Both the position numbers and the translations under genes were made by a program. A DNA stretch of 7,786 nucleotides from the NCBI GenBank assembly GCA_964528095.1, contig CAZGSG010000274.1, forward strand, positions 1 through 7,786. The letters run 5' to 3'. This document shows, piece after piece, positions 1 to 5,846 of this stretch. A model generated the notes under the pieces. That model had not been told where the DNA came from. It was given only the letters and a program-made list of their open reading frames with translations, and made no database searches. How positions within the stretch are numbered: position 1 is the stretch's first letter; each line of letters begins with the position of its first letter. The DNA is from CAZGSG01 sp964528095. GTDB taxonomy: Bacteria; Bacteroidota; Bacteroidia; Chitinophagales; Chitinophagaceae.

Positions 1-1
1 C

Positions 2-33
2 AAAAAGGGAGCTTCGCTCGCCGGAGCCGGAGC
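2..33 (-). terminator. Second terminator-like hairpin in repeat copy 1
   Basis: This is the equivalent element in the first copy, with a T-run of five (6-2) on the minus strand. The G at 30 turns one pair of the six-base stem into an A-C mismatch on the minus-strand RNA. On a plus-strand RNA the same position stays a U-G wobble. The short GAGC-GAA-GCTC hairpin is intact. It may be a weaker backup terminator. Confidence 0.35.
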
Positions 34-63
34 AAGACAATCTTCATTCAGCATAGTCTAAGC

Positions 64-95
64 AAAAAAGGAGCTTCGCTCGCCGAAGCCGAAGC
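64..95 (-). terminator. Terminator-like hairpin in repeat copy 2
   Basis: Read on the minus strand, just after the amidotransferase stop, GCTTCG (95-90) can pair with CGAAGC (78-73). TCC and six T (69-64) follow. Two rival pairings exist: the adjacent GCTTCG (89-84) can replace the first arm, and GAGC-GAA-GCTC forms a short hairpin directly before the T-run. Orientation and position fit a Rho-independent terminator for the amidotransferase gene, although the stem is short. Confidence 0.55.
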
Positions 96-119
96 AAGAC
101 AATCTTCATTCAGCATAAT

Positions 120-965
120 CTAAGCGAAGGAGAGTTCTAATTCCCCCACAGCATAATTAAGAAAATTCGGAAGCACATGTGAATAGGTCCAGCGTATTTT
201 TTCCGGATCATTTAACTGATCAAGCATGCTGGTCAGTTTCTCCTCGCCGTAGTTATCAATCACTGTTTTCTTTCTGTCTTCTGTTTGCAGGTGCAGGCTC
301 ATACCATGTGCATCGGCTTCCGGATGAAACTGTGTACCGATCATATATTCATTAAAACGAATCCCCATTACCGCTCTTTCATACGGTACATGCGAACGCA
401 TTTTTTCTATACATAATATTTTGCCACCGGTTTTTTGCAAAAGATCAATATTGGGTTGTATCACCTGGTAGTCCCTGCTGTCGACCGCGTAAAAAGGGTC
501 CTGTAAACCTTCAAACACAGGCTCCTGTTTACCAGCTTCCAGCATATGTACCGGGAATACGCCAAACGATGTTGATTTACGTTTGCATACCAGTCCTGAA
601 TAAAAATAACGGGATGCTAACTGGAATGAATGGCAGATAAAGAAAATATGTTTTTTGACCGTATTAGAAGGGTTCTCATTCCAGCGCAAAAGTTCATTGA
701 GCCATTTGCACCAGGCGATATCCCAATCATCGTAACGGGTTGAAAGCGGATCACCGGGGCCACCACTGGAAATATACAGATCAAAGGAAGTATCGGGGAG
801 TTCATTTCGGAGCCGTACATCGAATACCTGTGTTATGACTTCAGCATCAATGCTTTTGCGCCAGTCCTCTACTATCTGGTGGATACAGCGCATGCCCTGG
901 TTGGCATGGCCTTCATAGAGGTCGAGAATCGCAATACGGATTGTTCTTTTTTCGCTACCAATCAT
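120..965 (-). CDS. Class I glutamine amidotransferase-like protein (GMP synthase GATase type)
   Basis: The 281-aa protein has a class I glutamine amidotransferase fold. It starts with a beta strand at residues 8-16 (IRIAILDLY), has an oxyanion-type glycine loop SSGGPGDP (66-73), the nucleophile region FICHSFQLA with Cys111, and the FHPEAD motif with His214 and Glu216, completing a Cys-His-Glu triad. The usual G-x-C-x-G-x-Q elbow is altered to I-C-H-S-F-Q. About 60 residues follow the HPE motif, more than a minimal domain, and no synthetase domain is attached. Stand-alone proteins of this type hydrolyse glutamine or gamma-glutamyl bonds, and the substrate here is unknown. ATG at 965 is the natural start because the first core strand begins at residue 8. 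No Shine-Dalgarno is present and a promoter sits almost on the ATG. The stop codon lies inside the 62-bp repeat. It is probably monocistronic and cytoplasmic. Confidence 0.88.
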   Translation of the reverse strand: MIGSEKRTIRIAILDLYEGHANQGMRCIHQIVEDWRKSIDAEVITQVFDVRLRNELPDTSFDLYISSGGPGDPLSTRYDDWDIAWCKWLNELLRWNENPSNTVKKHIFFICHSFQLASRYFYSGLVCKRKSTSFGVFPVHMLEAGKQEPVFEGLQDPFYAVDSRDYQVIQPNIDLLQKTGGKILCIEKMRSHVPYERAVMGIRFNEYMIGTQFHPEADAHGMSLHLQTEDRKKTVIDNYGEEKLTSMLDQLNDPEKIRWTYSHVLPNFLNYAVGELELSFA

Positions 966-969
966 CCTG

Positions 970-1000
970 CAAATATAAGCTAATTTGAAAATTTGATAAA
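970..1000 (-). promoter_or_regulatory. Bacteroidota-type promoter of the amidotransferase gene
   Basis: On the minus strand TATATTTG (977-970) matches the -7 consensus TAnnTTTG exactly. TTTA (1000-997) matches the -33 TTTG box with one mismatch, and the 19-base spacer is in the usual 19-21 range. Only four bases separate the -7 box from the ATG, so transcription should begin at or within a few bases of the start codon. Confidence 0.55.
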
Positions 1001-1021
1001 CTGCGGGGGGGAAATAAGCTG

Positions 1022-1094
1022 AACGGCATTTACTTTAAATCCCCGTTTTTACCTGCGGCAAAACAAGTTGTTTTTTATTCGACAGGCACTTGTT
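1022..1094. other. Two stem-loops between the amidohydrolase and amidotransferase genes
   Basis: The first hairpin pairs AACGG (1022-1026) with CCGTT (1043-1047) and ATTTA (1028-1032) with TAAAT (1036-1040) around a CTT loop. T follows at 1048-1050 on the plus strand, although no plus-strand gene lies upstream. The second is a perfect 7-bp inverted repeat, AACAAGT (1062-1068) and ACTTGTT (1088-1094), with a 19-base loop. Read on the minus strand it lies just beyond the amidohydrolase stop and could be a weak terminator, though only TTG follows the stem. Confidence 0.4.
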
Positions 1095-1108
1095 CAGTGT
1101 GCAATCGA

Positions 1109-2752
1109 TTATTTTCTTTCGAATACTTTTTCGCCGTTAACATATGTTTTAAGTACGCGCAACTGCAATAATTCCTTCTCGCCTGCTTGCATGATATCAT
1201 TATCCAGTATAATGAAATCAGCAAATTTTCCGGATTCCAGGCTGCCTTTTTCTTTTTCTTCAAAATTTGCTTTTGCTGCCCAGATCGTCATTCCCTTTAA
1301 TGCTTCTGTCCGGGTCAGTGCATTTTCTATCTGGTATCCTTTTTCGGGCCAGCCTTTTGCATCCTTGCGTATCACGGCTGCATAAAAAGTTTTAAATGGA
1401 GAAATATCTTCTACCGGGAAATCAGTGCCCAATGGCAACCATCCGTTCTGCTGCAGCAATTGTTTATAGGCATAAGCGCCTTTCACTCTTTCATTGCCCA
1501 ACCGGTCTCCTGCCCAGTACATGTCAGATGTGGCATGTGTAGGTTGTACAGAGGGAATGATCGAATTTTCTCCAAACAAGTTAAAGTCATGCTGGTCGAT
1601 CACCTGCGCATGTTCAATACGCCAGCGCTGATCATTTTTGCCTTTTAAATATTTTGCATAAATGTTCAGCATGGTACGGTTGCCGCTGTCGCCGATCGCA
1701 TGTGTGCACATTTGAAATCCATGCTGGCTGATCCAGTTGGCCACCGAATCAAAATGTGCAGGATTGCTTAACAGGAAACCGCTATAACCTGGTTTATCGC
1801 TATACGGTTTCAACAGGCAGGCCCCTCTGGAACCTAATGCGCCATCACCATATACTTTAAAACTCCGGACATTGAGTCTTGCTGTTTTTATCGGGCCTTT
1901 CTTTTCCAGGTAATCATAATTTGCTTTCGCATCGCTTAGCATTACATACATTCTCATTTTAAGATCCCCGTTTTCCTGCAATTGATTAATAGCTTCCGCA
2001 TCAGCTGCGTTCAGCCCGCAATCATCAACCGTGGTAAGGCCAACTGCGAAACAATTCCTTTCCGCTTGTTGTATGGACATTTTATATTGCGCGTCGGTCA
2101 CTGCCGGTATACGGGAGGCCACAAGATTCACGGCATTATCAACGAGTATACCTGTGAGTTTTCCATTTTTAACCTCCAGTTCACCACCAGTTATCTTATC
2201 CCCGGCTTTTATACCTGCCAGTTCAAGCGCGCGCTGGTTGGCAATGCTGGCATGGCCATCTACTCTTTCCAGGATCACCGGTCTGTCAGGATATAATTCA
2301 TTCAGTTTTTCATTGCTGGGAAACTCTTTTATGTCCCAGTCATTCTGGTCCCATCCCCGGCCAACCAGCCATTGATCTTTTGGAAGGCCCTTGGCAAATT
2401 CAGCAAGGCGATGCAATATATCCTCCCAACTTGTAGTACCGGTAAGGTCAGCGGTTTGCAGTCCAAGACCGTATCCTACAAAATGCGCATGTGCATCTAT
2501 AAAACCGGGATAAATGAATTTTCCGCCTGCATCTGTTTTTTCTTTCGCCTCATATTTTTTTTCCAGGTCAGCTGTTTTACCAGTTGCTATTATTTTACCA
2601 TCTTTTATTACCATGGCCTCGGTAGTGGAGAAACTGCTGTCTACTGTATAGATCGTCGCATTGTAAACAAACAGATCTACTTTTTCTTTGGAGCTGCAGG
2701 AATAACTGAATAATATTATTACGCACAATAAGAGCGAAAAAAAAGGTTTCAT
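1109..2752 (-). CDS. Lipoprotein-type amidohydrolase, YtcJ/amidohydrolase-3 family
   Basis: The 547-aa metal-dependent hydrolase has a hydrophobic signal (residues 3-18) ending SYSC with Cys19. This suggests a lipoprotein, though the lipobox lacks the usual Leu at -3. Family landmarks follow in order: an N-terminal beta-sandwich part (25-80), the metal site HAH (His88, His90), VDGHA with His167, FKVYGDGALGSRG with a probable bridging Lys299, HAIGDSGN with His351, RIEHAQ with His381, and LGTDFP with catalytic Asp444. The C-terminal SLESGKFADFIILD strand closes the sandwich. Length is normal for the family. YtcJ-like enzymes hydrolyse C-N bonds of amides or cyclic amides, and the substrate cannot be read from the sequence. 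The ATG at 2752 is supported by the signal peptide. The gene is divergent from another predicted lipoprotein hydrolase, suggesting a shared extracytoplasmic role. Confidence 0.92.
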   Translation of the reverse strand: MKPFFSLLLCVIILFSYSCSSKEKVDLFVYNATIYTVDSSFSTTEAMVIKDGKIIATGKTADLEKKYEAKEKTDAGGKFIYPGFIDAHAHFVGYGLGLQTADLTGTTSWEDILHRLAEFAKGLPKDQWLVGRGWDQNDWDIKEFPSNEKLNELYPDRPVILERVDGHASIANQRALELAGIKAGDKITGGELEVKNGKLTGILVDNAVNLVASRIPAVTDAQYKMSIQQAERNCFAVGLTTVDDCGLNAADAEAINQLQENGDLKMRMYVMLSDAKANYDYLEKKGPIKTARLNVRSFKVYGDGALGSRGACLLKPYSDKPGYSGFLLSNPAHFDSVANWISQHGFQMCTHAIGDSGNRTMLNIYAKYLKGKNDQRWRIEHAQVIDQHDFNLFGENSIIPSVQPTHATSDMYWAGDRLGNERVKGAYAYKQLLQQNGWLPLGTDFPVEDISPFKTFYAAVIRKDAKGWPEKGYQIENALTRTEALKGMTIWAAKANFEEKEKGSLESGKFADFIILDNDIMQAGEKELLQLRVLKTYVNGEKVFERK

Positions 2753-2854
2753 ACTAATTACTTATAAGTCAAAAAAAGTTTTGGTATAGTAAGGTGTACC
2801 GGTGGGAAAGTTAGCCATTTAATAGATATCTTTCAGCTATAAAAAACAACCGCC
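2753..2854. promoter_or_regulatory. Divergent intergenic region between two lipoprotein genes
   Basis: These 102 bp must hold the 5' signals of both neighbouring genes. I found only partial matches to the Bacteroidota -7 box: TATCTTTC (2827-2834, plus), AAGTTTTG (2777-2784, plus) and TAACTTTC (2813-2806, minus). None has a TTTG at the right spacing. The plus-strand leader before the ATG is A-rich with no Shine-Dalgarno. Confidence 0.4.
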
Positions 2855-3880
2855 ATGCTTAAAATAGCTGTATTCTTTTCGGGCCTGCTGCTGCTTTCCT
2901 GTAATCAACCAACCTCGGAGAAAACAGGCGCCGACATACCGGTCGCAACATATTTTGATTATGGAGAAACAGGCGTGCAGGCAGGTGGCGTCCGCCTTAT
3001 ACCTATTGAAACACCTGTCGGGAAGTTTAATGTATGGACCAAACGGTTTGGCAACAATCCAAAGATCAAGATACTGTTATTACATGGGGGCCCCGCAATG
3101 ACCCATGAATATATGGAATGCTTTGAAAGTTTTTTTCCAAAACAGGGATATGAGTTTTATGAATATGATCAGTTGGGTTCATATTACAGTGATCAGCCTA
3201 AAGACAGCAGTTTATGGACTGTACCCAGGTTTGTAGAAGAAGTGGAGCAGGTGCGTAAGGCCATCGGGGCAGATTCAACTAATTTTTATGTGCTGGGCAA
3301 TTCATGGGGAGGTATCCTGGGTATGGAATATGCGCTCAGGTACCAGGGAAATATGAAAGCTCTGATCGTTGCGAATATGATGGCAAGCGCACCGGAATAT
3401 GGACGATATGCAGAAGAAGTGTTATCAAAACAAATGAAGCCTGAAGTGCTGGCAGAAATACGGGCAATAGAAGCCAGGGCTGATTTTAATAATCCAAGGT
3501 ATATGGAATTACTGATCCCTAATTTTTATAAGGAACATTTATGCAGGCTGCCTGATTTTCCCGATGGCTTCAATAGGTCCGGTAAACATGTGAATGCTGA
3601 GATTTACACGATGATGCAGGGACCAAGTGAATTTGGTATCGCCGGCAGGCTGGCTACCTGGGATATTAAAGGTCGTCTTAAGGAGATAAGAATACCGACC
3701 CTGATGATCGGTGCCAAGTACGATACCATGGACCCTAAAGCAATGGAGGAGCAAAGCAAACTGGTACAGAATGGACAATACCTGTATTGCCCGAATGGAA
3801 GTCACCTGGCTATGTGGGATGATCAGCAGGTATTTATGGATGGAGTGATTGGATTCATCAATAGTGTCGCCAAAAAATAA
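2855..3880 (+). CDS. Lipoprotein-type proline iminopeptidase-like alpha/beta hydrolase
   Basis: The 341-aa protein starts with a good lipoprotein signal (residues 1-16, LLLLSC with Cys16), so it is probably membrane-anchored outside the cytoplasm. The body is an alpha/beta hydrolase of the proline iminopeptidase (S33) type. It has the oxyanion motif LLHGGP (75-80), the YDQLGSYYSDQP segment (104-115) typical of prolyl peptidases, the nucleophile elbow GNSWGG with Ser150, Asp290 in GAKYDTMDP, and His317 in NGSHLAMW. A helical cap (about 175-265) sits between strands, as in the family. The DQLG form resembles the Bacillus coagulans/tricorn factor F1 branch more than the classic DQRG enzymes. The expected role is release of N-terminal proline or other residues from short peptides, but family members vary in substrate. 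The gene is divergent from the amidohydrolase gene. Confidence 0.9.
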   Translation: MLKIAVFFSGLLLLSCNQPTSEKTGADIPVATYFDYGETGVQAGGVRLIPIETPVGKFNVWTKRFGNNPKIKILLLHGGPAMTHEYMECFESFFPKQGYEFYEYDQLGSYYSDQPKDSSLWTVPRFVEEVEQVRKAIGADSTNFYVLGNSWGGILGMEYALRYQGNMKALIVANMMASAPEYGRYAEEVLSKQMKPEVLAEIRAIEARADFNNPRYMELLIPNFYKEHLCRLPDFPDGFNRSGKHVNAEIYTMMQGPSEFGIAGRLATWDIKGRLKEIRIPTLMIGAKYDTMDPKAMEEQSKLVQNGQYLYCPNGSHLAMWDDQQVFMDGVIGFINSVAKK

Positions 3881-3890
3881 CAGGATACTA

Positions 3891-4451
3891 TTACTGAGTA
3901 GTTGCTGGGCTTCCCTGACTATCCAGCGAATAAACGACTACGCCATTTCCATAGCCCATCCTGTCTTCGAAAATGGTATCGCGGATAAAATTAAACTTCC
4001 TGAGCAGTGCCAGGGATTTTAGATTATCGGGGCTTAATTCTGCATGGATACCTGCAAGATGTAGCTCATTAAAGCTATAGTGGATGATCACTGGTATGAC
4101 TTCCTGCATGATCCCTTTTCCCTGTTCAGCAGGAAGTACTTCATAACCTATCTCGGCAGTATGTTTTTCTTTATCGATATTCCAGAGACAAATGGTCGCC
4201 ACCAGTGTATCCCTGTCTTTGGGTACGATGGCCCAGAAGATGCTTTCGTTACCCTGAATCCCGGTTTTTATTCTACTGATAAATTTATGTGCATCCTCAA
4301 TACCGGTTGCTTTAGGCCGGTCAAGAAATCTGTTTACATCTTCATCCGAACGGAGGGCAAATATTTCAGGAGCGTCCGAATCGGCTAATTGCCTGAGATG
4401 GAATCGTTCGGTAGATATTACCGGGAAAGGGTTAAAGTTAACTATCAGCAT
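3891..4451 (-). CDS. GNAT family N-acetyltransferase (RimJ/RimL-like)
   Basis: The 186-aa protein has the order of a GNAT domain. An N-terminal strand and helix (residues 10-35, STERFHLRQL) are followed by central strands (70-92), then motif A, AEIGYEVLPAEQGKGIMQE (99-117), with the Q-G-K-G pyrophosphate loop for acetyl-CoA, and the helix LKSLALLRKFNF (144-155) typical of the RimJ/RimL/SpeG-like Acetyltransf_3 branch. It should transfer an acetyl group from acetyl-CoA to an amine, either a protein N-terminus or a small molecule, and the acceptor is unknown. The start lies 9 bp after the SDR stop, so the two genes are probably co-transcribed. The stop is 10 bp from the stop of the convergent peptidase gene, with no clear terminator between. 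Confidence 0.9.
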   Translation of the reverse strand: MLIVNFNPFPVISTERFHLRQLADSDAPEIFALRSDEDVNRFLDRPKATGIEDAHKFISRIKTGIQGNESIFWAIVPKDRDTLVATICLWNIDKEKHTAEIGYEVLPAEQGKGIMQEVIPVIIHYSFNELHLAGIHAELSPDNLKSLALLRKFNFIRDTIFEDRMGYGNGVVVYSLDSQGSPATTQ

Positions 4452-4460
4452 AGTATAAAT

Positions 4461-5210
4461 TTAAAAATTGAAACCTGCCAGCATTCCGCCATCAACCACG
4501 ATATCGGCGCCATTGATATAATTGCTTGCGGGTTGTGTAAGAAAGTATACAAGTTTAGCGATATCGGCAGGAACTCCCTGTTTATTACCAGGTATATGCG
4601 CCAGTACATTTGAAAGATAAGATGTTCCCGCAGAATTATTAGACGATGTATTTATATACCCTGGAGAAATAATATTACAGGTGATATTATACTTACCCCA
4701 TTCTACTGCCAGGGATTTGGTATATCCTGCCAACGCATGTTTACTGGCCGCATAGGTTGAAGAACGCGCACCGCCAACAATACCATAGATGGAAGAAATA
4801 TTAATGATTCGTCCGAACTGCTGCTGTTTCATAGCAGGTAGAAATTTTTTACAAAACAAAAACGGGGCCTTTACGTTGGTGGCAAAAATAAGATCCCATT
4901 CCTCAGGTGTCACTTCATCTGTATGATGAAAAGGGCCGCCTAAACCAGCATTATTAATAAGGATAGAAGGCAGTACCGTTAGTTCTTTTTCTACTGCGGC
5001 TAATGTTTGTTCTATTGCTGTGTGTGATGTTATGTCGCAATCATAATAGCTGCAACTGCCACCATTATCGTTGATCCGGGCAGCTACAGCACCCAGTTTA
5101 ACTGGATTTCTTGCCAGCAAAACGGTGTGGATATTCTGCCGCGCCAGCTCTATTGCAATAGCTGCGCCTATGCCCTGGCTTGCACCGGTGATCAAAGCGG
5201 TTTGTAGCAT
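4461..5210 (-). CDS. Short-chain dehydrogenase/reductase (FabG-like SDR)
   Basis: The 249-aa classical SDR has TGASQGIG (residues 8-15) binding the dinucleotide, DCDI (57-60) near the adenine, NNAG (86-89), Asn112, catalytic Ser140 in NISS, and the YAASK motif with Tyr153 and Lys157. SPGYINT (182-188) and a C-terminal DGGM (240-243) complete the fold. Length is standard. Arg34 after the second strand favours NADP(H). It should interconvert an alcohol and a ketone, and the substrate is unknown. Fatty-acid FabG itself is unlikely because no fatty-acid synthesis gene is adjacent. It sits 89 bp downstream of the DinB-like gene and 9 bp upstream of the acetyltransferase, so an SDR-GNAT transcript is likely and inclusion of the DinB-like gene is possible. 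Confidence 0.93.
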   Translation of the reverse strand: MLQTALITGASQGIGAAIAIELARQNIHTVLLARNPVKLGAVAARINDNGGSCSYYDCDITSHTAIEQTLAAVEKELTVLPSILINNAGLGGPFHHTDEVTPEEWDLIFATNVKAPFLFCKKFLPAMKQQQFGRIINISSIYGIVGGARSSTYAASKHALAGYTKSLAVEWGKYNITCNIISPGYINTSSNNSAGTSYLSNVLAHIPGNKQGVPADIAKLVYFLTQPASNYINGADIVVDGGMLAGFNF

Positions 5211-5299
5211 GTTTATCTTTTATTGAAGATGAAATTAAGTTATTTATACAGCATGGCGGAATGCCGGGCCCTGACTGAACAACCGGTCTTTTCTTTTAT

Positions 5300-5743
5300 T
5301 TAATCCAGTAAGCGGCGATGATAATTGATCTGGCCGAGGTGATAGGTTAAATGAGTTATCAGGTGAATTAATAAATATCCAGTCGTTGTTTTTTCTGCAA
5401 AAACCAGCACGGGATATTCATTGTTCAATTGTTCATCAGGTACATTGCCGAGCGTGTCTTCAATCATGCTGATAGTATTGTCTATCTGCTGTATCAATTT
5501 TTCACGGGGAATATTTTTTAACGAAAACTCCAGCTCCCTGTTTCTTATATATCCCGTATTTCCAAGTACTGCTCCTATAAACGTATTCAGGTTGCCTACC
5601 AGGTGCAGGCAAAGATTTCCGGCAGAGTTGGCGATCTCTTTTTCTATCAGCCAGATATTGTGTTCTGACCGGTAAGCTAAAATTTCTGTTTTTAGTTTTT
5701 TCAGTTCCCTTGTGAACAATGGTTTGAGAATATCAGTTACCAT
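5300..5743 (-). CDS. DinB/DUF1572-like four-helix protein
   Basis: The 147-aa, mainly helical protein has the pattern of the DinB/YfiT superfamily, closest to DUF1572. NLCLHLVGNLN (43-53) supplies His47 and HLTYHLGQINYHRR (131-144) supplies His131 and His135 in an H-x3-H arrangement, together a likely metal triad. Members form helical bundles that bind a divalent metal. Some are thiol-dependent S-transferases such as bacillithiol transferases, and many have no known role. The DinB here is the B. subtilis damage-inducible type and is unrelated to DNA polymerase IV. The ATG at 5743 gives a full-length family protein. No convincing promoter was seen in the 103 bp upstream, which also holds the terminator of the dehydrogenase gene. 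Confidence 0.87.
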   Translation of the reverse strand: MVTDILKPLFTRELKKLKTEILAYRSEHNIWLIEKEIANSAGNLCLHLVGNLNTFIGAVLGNTGYIRNRELEFSLKNIPREKLIQQIDNTISMIEDTLGNVPDEQLNNEYPVLVFAEKTTTGYLLIHLITHLTYHLGQINYHRRLLD

Positions 5744-5790
5744 AATAGAAATTTTAGACTAAGTTATAAATAATGGTGGCCATGCAGAGA

Positions 5791-5824
5791 TAAAAAAAAT
5801 CCCACCTGCCTGCGCAAATGGGAT
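5791..5824 (-). terminator. Rho-independent terminator after the glutamate dehydrogenase gene
   Basis: On the minus strand ATCCCA (5824-5819) pairs perfectly with TGGGAT (5804-5799) around a 14-base loop and runs straight into eight T (5799-5792). It begins 22 bases after the dehydrogenase stop. This separates the dehydrogenase from the DinB-SDR-GNAT cluster. Confidence 0.8.
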
Positions 5825-5846
5825 GATTGGTATCTTAACAGGGATC

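Larger units (their letters stand above)
1..124. repeat. Two tandem copies of a 62-bp intergenic repeat
   Basis: Bases 1-62 and 63-124 match at 58 of 62 positions. The four differences (7/69, 24/86, 30/92, 56/118) are all G in the first copy and A in the second on the plus strand. Each copy has an A-run, a hairpin region with two adjacent hexamers (CGGAGC twice in copy 1, CGAAGC twice in copy 2), and an AT-richer tail. The second copy covers the stop codon and last alanine codon of the amidotransferase gene. The array starts at the window edge, so more copies may lie to the left. I do not recognise it as a named repeat family. Confidence 0.95.

Noticed and set aside
1..124. Possible CRISPR array
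   Set aside because: The two 62-bp units are near-identical throughout with no variable spacers, and no cas gene is present.
149..161. CAGCATAATTAAG resembling the tail of the 62-bp repeat (111-124) with one base deleted
   Set aside because: It is short, lies inside amidotransferase coding sequence, and lacks the hairpin part, so chance similarity is likely.
2031..2713. Several open frames of about 100 codons on the plus strand within the amidohydrolase gene
   Set aside because: They are antisense to conserved motifs of a clear gene, overlap each other, and are low-complexity or cysteine- and serine-rich.
4481..5264. 12-bp inverted repeat (GCATTCCGCCAT at 4481-4492, complement at 5253-5264) near the two ends of the SDR gene
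   Set aside because: A few 12-base matches are expected by chance in a window this size. One copy lies in SDR coding sequence and no transposase or target duplication is present.
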